From NCBI GenBank assembly GCA_023630585.1, contig CM042540.1, positions 10,239,074 to 10,303,073 on the forward strand: a stretch of 64,000 nucleotides of DNA, read 5' to 3'. Source of the DNA: Cranoglanis bouderius (lineage: Eukaryota > Chordata > Actinopteri > Siluriformes > Cranoglanididae). The position numbers were made by a program, and so were the translations under genes. How positions within the stretch are numbered: position 1 is the first letter of the stretch; each line of letters begins with the position of its first letter. Positions 49,501 through 58,607 of this stretch are shown one piece after another. The notes under the pieces were generated by a model. It did no database searches. It had not been told where the DNA came from and worked only from the letters and a program-made list of their open reading frames with translations.

Positions 49501-49913
49501 GGTAGCATCATTGAGAATTACCCATGGCTTCTTGGTTGCATATCTGACTAATACCTTACATACCTGGTCATTTTGGTCCATACCTGGACTTTTGATGGAT
49601 GGTTTCCTCTAGGTAAACCTTTATTGATACTTTTCCAGAATGTTGTCCTGGACTTGTTTTGACAGCTCATTGTTCTTCATGATGCTTTTTGCTTAGGTAT
49701 TTTCTCGACAACTCTGGGGCCTTCCTGGAACAGGTGCATTTTTATTGACAATATGTGACAAATTAATTGCACACAGGTCAACTCCATTCATCTGATTATG
49801 TGAGTTTTGATGGCAATTTGGTGCACAGGAAGTATGGAGAATTAAGTCCATTTCGTTTCCAGGTTGTAACACTACAAAATGTTCTGGGGGGGATACTTAT
49901 GCAAGGCAGTGTA

Positions 49914-50500
49914 CATGAGGTCCCTTTGAGCACTTCAATTTTCCTGAAACATTGGGAATTTTTCTTGTAATAGTTTTGCATTGTACTTCCAAAATGGACT
50001 CCTTGGCTGTATTTGTCACAGAGTTATTTATGAGAGTAATGAAACTGTGATCTGATATGCTACAGGGAACAATACTAGCAGCTGTGATTCTGTTATTGGT
50101 TGCTCTTCTGATATATAACCTGTCTAGCCTGCAGCACTGATTCCAGCTTGTCAGACTTGTCCAAGTGTTTTTTATTAACATTTCTTTCTTTCCACTCGTC
50201 CACCAATTTATGTTGGTCTGAAATACTTTTCAATGTAGAACAGAATGAAAAGTGTGGTTCTTCATTATTTCTGTCTAAAGGTTTGTTTAAAAAAAACATC
50301 ATGTCAATTTTTAAATAGTGTTACCCTCTCCATGTTTGGAGCATACAAATTTTATAAAAGTAAACAGATGCTTCTTATATGATCTACTTCGTTCTGTTCA
50401 TCACTATATGTTTCTTGTAGAAAAATTCCATTTGCACTTTTTTAGTTTGATATACTCAGACAGCATTGCTTGATTTGTTTTATCCCTTGTCCTATTAATG
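49914..50500 (-). pseudogene. LINE (L1/Tx1-like) fragment: endonuclease part
   Basis: The minus strand from about 50500 shows ILLNINRTRDKTNQAMLSEY then IKLKKC, like the start of an L1 endonuclease. Further on come CCRLDRLYIRR and SISDHSFITL, the DRIY/SDH end of that domain, and then KTITRKIPNVSG. Element A separates it from the RT part at 44900-46080, which follows in the same orientation, so both are halves of one LINE. Confidence 0.75.
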
Positions 50501-50814
50501 TTTAAAGGATTCTACCCTGAAAACCTCTATGGTGTTAAAAACGGTTGAAGAGAAGCAGAGTAAAAGAAGCAGGTTAAGACAAGGCCACCACCCATGTGCA
50601 TCTTTTTATTTTATTTTCAGTCCTTTAACTTTTTTATCTGCTGTTAAAAACTTTTTAACATACAGCGCTTCTGCTTCTGAAATTATATCATAGATAATAT
50701 TCCATTGTGCCTTTAGGGCTGAAATCAGAAATGAAATGCTGTCAGGAGAATGTTTGGATAGATCTGCCGTAACTTTGCCTGTCATTGCTTTTTTTTTTTT
50801 AATAGATAATTGTA

Positions 50815-52036
50815 TACACCATTCAGCCATAACATTAAAACCACCTGCCTAATATTATGTAGGTCCCCCTTGTGCCACCAAAACAGCTCTGACTTGTTGA
50901 GGCATGGACTCCACGAGACCTCTGAAAGTGTACTGTGGTATCTGGCACCAAGATGTTGTCAGCAGATCCTTTAAGTCCTGTAAGTTGTGAGAGGGGACCT
51001 CCATGGATCGGACTTGTTTGTCCAGCACATCCCACAGATGCTCAATTAGATTGAGATCTGGGGAATTTGGAGGCCAAGTCAACACCTTTTGACTTTTGAA
51101 CTCTGTCATGTTCCTCAAACCATTTCTGAACAATTTTTGCAGTCTGGCATGGCGCATTATCCTGCTGAAAGAGGCCACTGCCATTAGGGAACACCATTGC
51201 CATGAAGGGGTGTACTTGGTCTGCAACAAGGTTTAGGTTGGTGGTTCGTGTCAATGTAACATCCACATGAATGCCAGGACTCAAAGTTTCCCAGCAGAAC
51301 ATTGCCCAGAGCATCACACTGCCTCTGCCAGCATGTCTTCTTTCCATAGTACATCCTGATGCCACCTCTTCCCCAGGCAAGCGACGCATACGCACCCGGC
51401 TGTCCTCATGATGTAAAAGAAAATGCGATTCATCAGCCCAGGCCACCATATTCCATTGCTCCATGGTCCAGTTCTGATGTTCACATGCCCATTGTAGGCA
51501 CTTTTGGTGGTGGACAGGGGTCAGCATGGGCACTCTGACCGGACTGTGGCTACACAGCCCCATACAGAGCAAGCTGTGATGCACTGTGTGTTCTTTCTAT
51601 CATAGCCCACATTAACTTAGTAATTTGTGCTACTATAGCTCTTCTGCGGGATCGGACCAGACGGGCTAGCTGTCACTCCCCATGCACATCATTGAGCCTT
51701 TGGCGCCCATGACCCTGTCGCTGGTTCACCAGTTGTCCTTCCTTGGACAACTTTTGGTAGGTACTAAACATTGCATACCAGGAACACTCCACAAGACCTG
51801 CCATTTTGGAGATGCTCTGATTCAGTCATCTAGCCACCACAATTTGGCCCTTGTCAAAGTCATTCTGATTCTTATGCTCGTGCCTATTTTCCTGCTTCCA
51901 ACACATCAATTTCGAGAACTGACTGTTAACTTGCTGCCTAATTTATCCCACCCCTTGACAGGTGCCACTGTAACGAGATATTCAATGTTATTCACTTCAC
52001 CTGTCAGTGGTTTTAATGTTATGGCTGATCAGTGTA
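50815..52036 (-). mobile_element. Tc1/mariner element G with both ends
   Basis: The left end TACACCATTCAGCCATAACA at 50815 is mirrored by TTTTAATGTTATGGCTGATC and AGTGTA ending at 52036. The interior encodes a frameshifted transposase on the minus strand. Confidence 0.9.
50855..51584 (-). pseudogene. Frameshifted transposase of element G
   Basis: The frame at 51584-51042 holds WTMEQWNMVAWADESHFLLH (first Asp box), GSVMLWAMFCWETL and FQQDNAPCQTAKIVQKWF (second Asp box). It then shifts, and 51100-50855 carries TWPPNSPDLNLIEHLWDVLD (third acidic box). The N-terminal DNA-binding part is not open. Confidence 0.88.
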
Positions 52037-53043
52037 TATCTATAGTGTATATCTATTGAGCACTCTGTGTTTTGTGTCTTTTTTATGTAAATTCATAAAC
52101 AGGTAAGAGAATTTCATTGCATATTGTAGATTGTACTTGTGCACATGATGACAAAATTTGAAACATGAAAACTCTGAACAGCTGTCATCATCCACATTCT
52201 TGTAATTTCCCTCATTATCGTTTAAAACTGTTTTTAGGTTTTTCACTTTCCAGATTAGACTTTTTGTTACTTGGATAATCATGCTCATTATTACACTGTG
52301 GCACAGGCAATGGAGTCTTGCATGACTTGTGAGAGTCACTCACCTCCTGTGGTGCCATAGGCTCTTTACCAGTCTCATTACAGTTTCCTTCCTCAAGATC
52401 TGTGGTGTTAACTCCAGCACTCCTTTTTTAAGCCATGGTTGTTCTTTCACTCTCTCTCTCTGTTAACCTCTTTACTGTGTTCAATTTGTAACATATTGCA
52501 GCTATTTTCAACTTTCTCAACATCTGTTTGGGCAGGACAGTTTTTCTGATTATCTAGATGTCTGATTTCAAAGCAACACATACTATCAGCTGTCTCCATT
52601 CTCAGTTTTCAGTGACACCTCTAAGGTCTTATTGGGTGCGTTATGATGTGAACACCTGTTTTTGCAACCTAGAGGATGTCACAGGCATATTTACCGAATC
52701 TAGTAAGCTCTTTAGTGATTGTTTCATTAGGCATGCCAGGGGGACTGTTTAAAATGGTGCACACAAGGGTGTTCTCAGTACAAAAGTATCCTCTCCCCAA
52801 ATCCCACTCTCAACTAGCTCCTTTATTAAACTTTCCATTCTTAGGAACACAACAATGTCCTTATTCATGCTAGATGCTAGTAGTTATATCATATACTTTA
52901 TGTCAAAAATTGATTTATGACCCCCTGATGTTTGTATAATTTATGGACTCGTGAAGGTCCCATGAACATGTGTAATTTATGGCTGTACATTTTTGTTTAT
53001 TTTTTCCTGTCCTCTGTCTGTCTGTGAGGAGTTGCATTTCCCA

Positions 53044-53102
<59 letters not shown>
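53044..53102. repeat. (GT)n microsatellite at the left edge of the viral element
   Basis: About 28 GT units directly before the CpG-containing leader of the viral block. The terminus of the element may lie within or next to it. Confidence 0.96.
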
Positions 53103-53104
<2 letters not shown>

Positions 53105-53290
53105 ATGAGTTTTACAACCGGTGTGTGTTGTGGTCAGAGAAAACCGCTGTTAAAAACCCCCAACGCGGTCTGTATGTCGTAGGTTTATGTGCGAGCCGTA
53201 CGTGTGTGTTGAAACAGGGCTTGTTAAATAGGATACTTAAATACTTATTGTTATAACGCAGAAGACGTACTGCAAAAAAAATCTCACACG
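53103..53290 (+). promoter_or_regulatory. Non-coding leader at the left end of the viral element
   Basis: About 190 bases rich in CpG (AACGCGGTCTG, GCGAGCCGTACGTG), with an AT-rich TACTTAAATACTTATTGTTA stretch about 45 bases before the first ATG. The position suggests a terminal region and promoter. No terminal inverted repeat can be shown without the other end. Confidence 0.35.
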
Positions 53291-53533
53291 ATGTCTGCCC
53301 CACAAACACCTAAAACCGGCACGAGTTCGGCGTGTGCCTCAACACCTAGAATGGGCATTGAACTGAGTGAGAACATAACTTATGCGCCACGGAAAAAACA
53401 AAGCGTTAGTTTAACAAACCTTCGTCATAATGATGTGAATAGTGTAAAGACGTTATTGTTTCGTACGGAGCAGGATGTTACCATGTCCGAAGATCGGTTC
53501 TTAAGCCCGCCCCCGCATCACAACAACGATTAA
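53291..53533 (+). CDS. Small viral ORF of unknown function (80 aa)
   Basis: This is an open frame from ATG 53291 to TAA 53533, the first in the rightward set. The protein is rich in Ser, Thr and Pro, with no Cys-rich or membrane segment, a basic patch APRKKQS in the middle and a PPPHH end. I recognise no family. The codon use and CpG content match the following genes, and the gap to the next ORF is 31 bases. It may be a real short early protein, or the 5' exon of a longer product, since viral genes of this kind can be spliced. Confidence 0.45.
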   Translation: MSAPQTPKTGTSSACASTPRMGIELSENITYAPRKKQSVSLTNLRHNDVNSVKTLLFRTEQDVTMSEDRFLSPPPHHNND

Positions 53534-53564
53534 AAACGCCTGCGGATCGACACGCTCACAACAC

Positions 53565-54245
53565 ATGTCCACAATGTCTCAAGAATCTACAACTGCCTGT
53601 TGTTACAGCAATACGCCTGAGACCGCTCCGGCGGAACCTAACGACAACGCGACGTCGCTGGAAGCATCCCCACAGATTTACGACAACACCTGGCTGGATA
53701 AGTTTTGCATGAATTTGGGTTATCATAATATGTCGTTTCTTTCAACGCCTTATGGTAACGCCGGAACCACAGCCGGGGCAGCGGCCTATGGCGGGTTCGA
53801 CGACACAGACGGCTGCACTCGCTCTGACGGCTTCAAAATCATAAAAGCAATAGTTGTGGTGCTTCTCGAACATTTAGTAAACAGAAAGCAGAAGGAGTTG
53901 TGTCTGGGGTGTGAAGTGGATCATCCGAGCCAACTTAGACATTCCTGTCTGTTCGAGCCTGACGCCTATTTTTTCGACGGCAACTTTGAGGAACTGTCAC
54001 GGGATCTGATTAAACCGGGGCTTAAACATATCATAGCCCAAGCATTGAGCAGATGTGGTTTTAGGCGACATCCCGAGAGAATTCAAGGTACTGTTGATGG
54101 TATTTTACACGAATTGCGGGAGGAAATTTACATCGTGGAGAAGCTTCGTGAAGTCCGCGAGAAAATTGTGGACGGCATCAATGAGGAAGTTGTATACGAC
54201 GCTGTGGATTGTTGGAAATCAACCCCACATACAACGCGTGTGTGA
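53565..54245 (+). CDS. Viral accessory protein with a Cys/His motif (226 aa)
   Basis: The frame has two possible starts, ATG 53565 and ATG 53574. Residues 1-85 are low in structure, Ser/Thr/Gly/Ala rich (GTTAGAAAYGG). Around residues 118-134 lies CLGCEVDHPSQLRHSCL, an array of Cys and His that could bind zinc. The C-terminal third is charged and helical. The CxGC...HPSQ..H.CL arrangement is one I loosely associate with small accessory proteins of parvo-like and Polinton-like viruses of animals, but I cannot name a function. It stops at 54245, ten bases before the next ATG. Confidence 0.7.
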   Translation: MSTMSQESTTACCYSNTPETAPAEPNDNATSLEASPQIYDNTWLDKFCMNLGYHNMSFLSTPYGNAGTTAGAAAYGGFDDTDGCTRSDGFKIIKAIVVVLLEHLVNRKQKELCLGCEVDHPSQLRHSCLFEPDAYFFDGNFEELSRDLIKPGLKHIIAQALSRCGFRRHPERIQGTVDGILHELREEIYIVEKLREVREKIVDGINEEVVYDAVDCWKSTPHTTRV

Positions 54246-54254
54246 TACTGAAAA

Positions 54255-54728
54255 ATGGGGAACACGTGGTGCATACCAAGTCTGACAAAATATCTATTTG
54301 AACGACGTATTAGATGTGTGATTATCAACTTGTTGTATAAGATCATTAATGATGATGTTGATGTACCTATTGTTGTTGTAAACGATCGTATCGTTGACCC
54401 AAAACGTTTAACAAAACTCAAGAGACAAATATGTGATGTGAGAGGTATGTCGAATGTATGGCCAGATATGATGCATATGGGTATTAATGTGGGCGAGTCA
54501 GTTTGTACAACTGTCAGAAAAATACTAGACCTGATGACTGAATGTGGCAGCAGTATTAGAATTGCTGACATAATGTGCATGTGTGCTTATGTGACTGATT
54601 TATGTATAATATTATCAAGAAAAGAAGAGAACGATGTTTGTGAAATCGTCGAAACATTTGTTGATTACATTGTCGAGAAAAATTGTGTAGTATGTATAAA
54701 ATTTCTACAGCACCTCGATGCTATATGA
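54255..54728 (+). CDS. Viral accessory protein, possible Bcl-2-like fold (157 aa)
   Basis: The protein is mostly helical and lacks a clear C-terminal membrane anchor. Residues 80-120 form an amphipathic helix, a Glu-Cys-Gly turn (96-98), and then a hydrophobic helix RIADIMCMCAYVTDLCIIL. Residues 129-145 form another helix ending ETFVDYIVEKN. This order resembles the central part of Bcl-2 proteins (helix 4, Gly turn, BH1 and hydrophobic helix 5, then the helix before BH2). The canonical BH1 Asn-Trp-Gly-Arg is not kept. Apoptosis blockers of Bcl-2 type are known in large DNA viruses and reported in some adintoviruses. Treat the match as a hypothesis. It is adenine/thymine richer than its neighbours and ends before a poly(A)-type signal (AATAAA near 54749). 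Confidence 0.6.
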   Translation: MGNTWCIPSLTKYLFERRIRCVIINLLYKIINDDVDVPIVVVNDRIVDPKRLTKLKRQICDVRGMSNVWPDMMHMGINVGESVCTTVRKILDLMTECGSSIRIADIMCMCAYVTDLCIILSRKEENDVCEIVETFVDYIVEKNCVVCIKFLQHLDAI

Positions 54729-54746
54729 TGTTGATTTCTTTCATCG

Positions 54747-54780
54747 AAAATAAAATCTCAAACAATTAAAACACATGTGT
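54747..54780 (+). terminator. Poly(A)-type signal and CACATG motif between accessory genes and integrase
   Basis: AATAAA occurs at about 54749-54754 in the 81-base gap after the 157-aa ORF, followed by AAACACATGTGT (CACATG at 54772-54777), 33 bases before the integrase ATG. It may mark the end of one transcript and the start of another. This is inferred from position only. Confidence 0.35.
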
Positions 54781-54809
54781 TATTCTTTTGTGGAGTCTGA
54801 ACCGTCAAC

Positions 54810-55898
54810 ATGACTGAAGAAATGAAAAAAATTTATTACAACCCTTCTAATCCGGGGTCTTTAGGAGGTAAAAAACGTTTAAAAGATGCTGTTTTAAAGG
54901 AAACGGGTATTCGCCTAAACGATAAACAGGTTTCGGACTGGCTGGCCGGAGAGGACGCGTACACGCTACACAGAAATCCTCGTTTGAATTTCAAAAGGAA
55001 TCGTGTTTTTGTCTATGGCATCGATATACAGTTCCAGGCCGATCTAGTTGACATGTCTGCATACGCTGCGGAAAATGACAATAAACGTTTTCTGTTGACG
55101 TGTATAGATGTGTTTAGTAAATATGCATGGACGCGTTTATTAAAAAATAAATCAGGAATCGAGGTAACTAAAGCTTTCGAATCTATACTGAAGGAAGGTC
55201 GGGTGCCACGCAAATTACAGACAGACAACGGAAAGGAGTTTTTTAATAAACATTTTCAAAGCATGACAAAAAAGTACAATATCATACATTTTGCACCTGC
55301 CACAGAATTAAAAGCCTGTGTCATTGAGCGGTTTAATAGAACCTTAAAAGGTAGGATGTGGAGATATTTAACAGCAACAAATTCCAAACGTTACGTAGAT
55401 GTACTTCAAGATATCACAGATGGGTACAATGTGAGTTTTCACCGTAGCATTAAAATGAGACCGGTTGATGTGAACAGAGAGAACGAGTCTGTGGTGTTTC
55501 ATAATCTGTATGGTGCTAGCGGAGCTCACTGTGCCAACCCCGTTTTTAAATATAAAATTGGTGATGTTGTTAGAATTTCTAAAGCAAGAGGGGTATTCAC
55601 AAAAGGGTATGAGGAAAACTATACGCATGAATTTTTCACCATAACGGAACGTGTGCCTCGAGACCCTCCGGTGTACAGACTATGTGATTATGATGGCGAT
55701 GTCATCGATGGAGTATTTTATGAGGAGGAATTACAAAAAATAATTGTGAACAAAAACAAGGCGTTTAAAGTGGAAAAAATTTTAGACAAAAAGAAACAAG
55801 GTCGAAAAACAATGGTGTTGGTTCGATGGCTCGGATGGCCTGCAAAATTTGCGTCGTGGATCGACCAGAAAGACTTGGTCGATGTGCAGATACCATAA
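54810..55898 (+). CDS. Retrovirus-type integrase with C-terminal chromodomain (362 aa)
   Basis: Integrases of this kind insert the linear viral DNA into host chromosomes. The N-terminal 60 residues are basic and helical (LGGKKRLKDAVLK), without an obvious HHCC zinc finger. The rve catalytic core runs from about residue 70 to 220: FQADLVDM (first Asp, about 78 or 81), LQTDNGKEFF (Asp139) and VIERFNRTLK (Glu173), close to the D,D-35-E spacing. Residues 315-362 form a chromodomain-like end (VEKILDKKK...VLVRWLGWP...SWI). Such a domain can tether integration to histone marks, as in chromoviruses. The start ATG is clear, and the stop lies 48 bases before the penton ATG. The family fits Polinton/adintovirus integrase, and no retroviral gag, protease or RT is nearby. 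Confidence 0.95.
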   Translation: MTEEMKKIYYNPSNPGSLGGKKRLKDAVLKETGIRLNDKQVSDWLAGEDAYTLHRNPRLNFKRNRVFVYGIDIQFQADLVDMSAYAAENDNKRFLLTCIDVFSKYAWTRLLKNKSGIEVTKAFESILKEGRVPRKLQTDNGKEFFNKHFQSMTKKYNIIHFAPATELKACVIERFNRTLKGRMWRYLTATNSKRYVDVLQDITDGYNVSFHRSIKMRPVDVNRENESVVFHNLYGASGAHCANPVFKYKIGDVVRISKARGVFTKGYEENYTHEFFTITERVPRDPPVYRLCDYDGDVIDGVFYEEELQKIIVNKNKAFKVEKILDKKKQGRKTMVLVRWLGWPAKFASWIDQKDLVDVQIP

Positions 55899-55945
55899 AA
55901 ATAAAAGCCCAACACGTGTCCGACCCACACTCGTAAAAAACAGCC

Positions 55946-56788
55946 ATGGCAGAGGGTGGTTTTTATGTAACGTTGCCATGCAACGCATCATTATCTGTTT
56001 ATCCGGAAAACCGCATATCTAATTACACAACCAGATTGGCGAAAGGTATAAATTTAAAAGGAGAATGGCAAGTGGGGTTAATCGAATTTGAATACCCCGT
56101 GTCGTGGTACACGTTTAATGAGACAGATGCTACGTTCATTTTCAGCTATGATGAAACAAAGCCATCAGTTATTAAGAATCATGTTGACCCCAAAGAACTT
56201 TTCATCACCGGCGATCGGAGAACATCAAACATACCTTACACGTTAAAGGCGGGTTATTATGAGGACATTCCTTTCCTGATCGGAGGGATCAACGCAAACC
56301 TACCATCGGGGACGAGTCTCGGTTATGACCATATTAAAAACAAAGTGTTTCTGAAAGCCCCTCCGAAGACGTCATTGACATTTTATGGAAAACTAGCTAA
56401 TATTTTAGGTTTAAAACCAGGTATTGCTATAGAAACTAGTAATCAAAATCATGAAAAACACATAGTAGGGTATACGTCTGTGACGTATGCCCCATATCAG
56501 GCGGATATAAACGGGGGGTTCTACACCATGTATATATACACAGATATTATAGAATATCAATCAGTTGGCGACCACCACGTACCACTACTACGTTGTGTGC
56601 ATATAGACGGTGATATTAATAAGAATATTACTGTCAGATACGATAGACCGCATTACGTGTCAGTTAACAAATCGTCCATCACAGAAATAACTATACAGGT
56701 GAAAGACGACCAAAATCAAGACGTGCCTTTCAGTTACGGGAAGGTGTGTGTCAAACTACACTTTAGACCTGTGAAACAGTTTGTTTAA
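55946..56788 (+). CDS. Penton-like minor capsid protein, single jelly roll (280 aa)
   Basis: The start ATG has a good context (GCCATGG). The protein opens GGFYVTLPCNASLSVYPENR, then ISNYTTRLAKGINLKGEW and VGLIEFEYPVSWYTF. This is the N-terminal pattern I know from Polinton and adintovirus minor capsid proteins that occupy the capsid vertices. The rest is beta-rich with few charged runs, in keeping with a single jelly roll, and the length of 280 aa is usual. The gene lies between the integrase and the virion core protein. The stop TAA overlaps the next ATG by one base (TAATG), which suggests coupled or leaky translation from a shared mRNA. Confidence 0.88.
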   Translation: MAEGGFYVTLPCNASLSVYPENRISNYTTRLAKGINLKGEWQVGLIEFEYPVSWYTFNETDATFIFSYDETKPSVIKNHVDPKELFITGDRRTSNIPYTLKAGYYEDIPFLIGGINANLPSGTSLGYDHIKNKVFLKAPPKTSLTFYGKLANILGLKPGIAIETSNQNHEKHIVGYTSVTYAPYQADINGGFYTMYIYTDIIEYQSVGDHHVPLLRCVHIDGDINKNITVRYDRPHYVSVNKSSITEITIQVKDDQNQDVPFSYGKVCVKLHFRPVKQFV

Positions 56789-57273
56789 TGATGGTGTATC
56801 TCAATAACATGAACAACATAGACCCCATGCGTTATGTAGCCTATTACCAGAATCAAGCCGGTAATGGACTCCCGGGGTATGCCGGTGGGGGGGTAATGTA
56901 TGGCGCAGGTCTGGGTGGAATGTTTAGGGGGCTCTTTAGAATGGCCATACCATTGCTAAAACGGGGGTTTAGCATAGCCAAACCCCATCTTAAATCAGCT
57001 GCAAAAAACATACTAAGCGACGTTGTTACCAATACGTTATCACGGTCTTTTAATAACGGTGATACACAAGACGGCTCCGGGTTGATGGCTATGGCTCGCA
57101 ATAGATCAACTAGACCACCAGGGATTCGGAGGAGTGGTCAGGTACGAAAGAAAACAAAACACAATGTTAAGAATGCGTCAGTTGTAAAGAGAAGACGCGT
57201 GGTGACAACAAAAAGCGCTACATCAAAAAAAAAAAAAAAAAGACCAAAGACCCACGTTAAAACAATATTCTAG
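56788..57273 (+). CDS. Basic virion core-type protein with a Gly-rich hydrophobic segment (161 aa)
   Basis: Residues 25-65 hold a Gly-rich start followed by a hydrophobic and amphipathic segment (GAGLGGMFRGLFRMAIPLLKRG). Residues 105-161 are strongly basic (RRSGQVRKKTK, VVKRRRVVTTK, and then a Lys run). Polintons and adintoviruses encode a protein of this shape between the capsid genes, thought to be a minor virion protein that binds DNA or membranes, akin in style to adenovirus pVI or pX. A run of 17 A (57225-57241) encodes the Lys tract. The frame ends TAG at 57271-57273, one codon before the major capsid ATG and in the same frame. Confidence 0.75.
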   Translation: MMVYLNNMNNIDPMRYVAYYQNQAGNGLPGYAGGGVMYGAGLGGMFRGLFRMAIPLLKRGFSIAKPHLKSAAKNILSDVVTNTLSRSFNNGDTQDGSGLMAMARNRSTRPPGIRRSGQVRKKTKHNVKNASVVKRRRVVTTKSATSKKKKKRPKTHVKTIF

Positions 57274-57276
57274 ATC

Positions 57277-58584
57277 ATGGCCTTACTACACAGCATGTCA
57301 GAAGAGTGTTTAAAAACCGAACTGGATCTGTTCACAGTGCCGATGACTCAAACAGCTATTGAAAAAAACACTTATATAGAAGTACCACCGTTATCAGCCA
57401 TATCGGACACATCACCGCTGGAATTTTTTATAGCGGGGACTGGAGAGGATTATGTAGATCTAAACAACACACTAGTATTTTTGCGTCTCAAAATCACTAA
57501 CGCTGACGGCACGGATATTGCGGACGGAGCACCCGTGGGGCTTATTAATTATCCAGGCGCGACTATATTTTCACAAGTGGATGTGTCGTTAGGAGACCGT
57601 CTTATATCGCAGAGTTCTAGTACATACCCTTATCGGTGCATAATAGAGTGTCTCACCAATTATGGTAGAGACGCACTTGAAACACTTTTCTCAGCGGCAT
57701 TGTTTTACAAAGACACGGCGGGACATATGGATGTATCAGACCCCGCAGGTGGTAATCACGGGCTCACAAAAAGAGCTGCTTTTACCAATGCGAGCAATGT
57801 CGTGGAACTTCTAGCCCCTATACACAGCGACATATTCTTTCAAGAAAAACTTATGCTTAACGGCGTGGACATTAAAATCCGTATGACAAGGGGTAAAGAC
57901 GAATTCTGCTTGATGAGGAGCAACGCTGCACAATATAAGCTAAATATTCTATCAGCGTCACTATTTGTAAAAAAAGTGTCTGTATCACCGGCTGTAAGAT
58001 TAGGGCATGCAAAGACGTTGTTAATGACAACCGCTAAATATCCTATAGATCGCGTGTGTCTGAAAAATTTTTCAATTCCTGCTGGATCACGCGTCTGTAA
58101 TCAAGAAAATTTATTCTTAGGAACCATGCCAAAATCGGTGGTTCTAGCGATGGTTGATAATGATGCATTTACAGGAGCTTATAATAAAAATCCATTTGCT
58201 TTTAAAAACTATGACCTGGAATTTTTGGCTATTTATCTGGATGGCCAGCAACACCCCGCGAAGCCTCTGCAACCAGAATATGAAAGGGGGTCTGCAGTAC
58301 GTGAATTTTATCAGTTAGCGCTGGCTTCTGGAAAACATCTTAAAAATCAACCTCTTTCAATAGATAGAGAAGATTTTCTACAGGGGTACACATTGTACGC
58401 ATTCAATCTCACGCCAGACGAGGAGTGTGGCCAACACATTTCACTCATCAAGTCTGGAAACATCAGACTAGAAGCCCGTTTTAGACAGCCGCTACCCAGA
58501 ACGATTAATTTGATTGTTTATGCCATATTCGACAGCATAATCGAGGTGTCAAATCGTCGACAGATCCTGGTTGACTACTATTAA
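57277..58584 (+). CDS. Major capsid protein, double jelly roll, hexon-like (435 aa)
   Basis: The N-terminus (ELDLFTVPMTQTAIEKNTYI, then EVPPLSAISDTSPLEFFIAG) and the following strand pattern (YVDLNNTLVFLRLKI) are those of Polinton/adintovirus major capsid proteins. The same protein family is often labelled F54H12.2-like in animal genomes. The length of 435 aa is slightly short but usual for this group. The protein would form the capsid shell as trimers. The frame is clean from ATG to TAA. It starts four bases after the stop of the core-type protein and is followed by an AT-rich 23-base gap (AAAATAAAAATTAAAAAA) before the protease. Confidence 0.92.
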   Translation: MALLHSMSEECLKTELDLFTVPMTQTAIEKNTYIEVPPLSAISDTSPLEFFIAGTGEDYVDLNNTLVFLRLKITNADGTDIADGAPVGLINYPGATIFSQVDVSLGDRLISQSSSTYPYRCIIECLTNYGRDALETLFSAALFYKDTAGHMDVSDPAGGNHGLTKRAAFTNASNVVELLAPIHSDIFFQEKLMLNGVDIKIRMTRGKDEFCLMRSNAAQYKLNILSASLFVKKVSVSPAVRLGHAKTLLMTTAKYPIDRVCLKNFSIPAGSRVCNQENLFLGTMPKSVVLAMVDNDAFTGAYNKNPFAFKNYDLEFLAIYLDGQQHPAKPLQPEYERGSAVREFYQLALASGKHLKNQPLSIDREDFLQGYTLYAFNLTPDEECGQHISLIKSGNIRLEARFRQPLPRTINLIVYAIFDSIIEVSNRRQILVDYY

Positions 58585-58607
58585 TATGTAAAATAAAAAT
58601 TAAAAAA

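Larger units (their letters stand above)
46081..49913 (+). mobile_element. Tc1/mariner element A, carrying nested elements B and C2
   Basis: The left end TACAGCATCTTGCATGCATA at 46081 and the block TTTTGTAGAGTTACAACCTGG are mirrored by CCAGGTTGTAACACTACAAAA and a right end CTTATGCAAGGCAGTGTA finishing at 49913. Its own sequence is interrupted at 46284-48959 by element B. It is itself inserted in LINE sequence. Confidence 0.85.
43348..53102. other. clstn2 intron (start) before the viral element
   Basis: The stretch starts GTGAGA. It contains a degenerate repeat, a SINE, the four-level transposon nest at 44.9-50.5 kb, another Tc1 element (50815-52036) and then plain AT-rich sequence at 52037-53040 with no gene that I can support. 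The next clstn2 exon is not in the window, so the integrated element at 53.1-64 kb most likely lies in this same intron. Confidence 0.75.

Noticed and set aside
54810..55898. Retroviral origin of the integrase
   Set aside because: No LTR, reverse transcriptase or gag is nearby. Protein-primed polymerase and jelly-roll capsid genes surround it.
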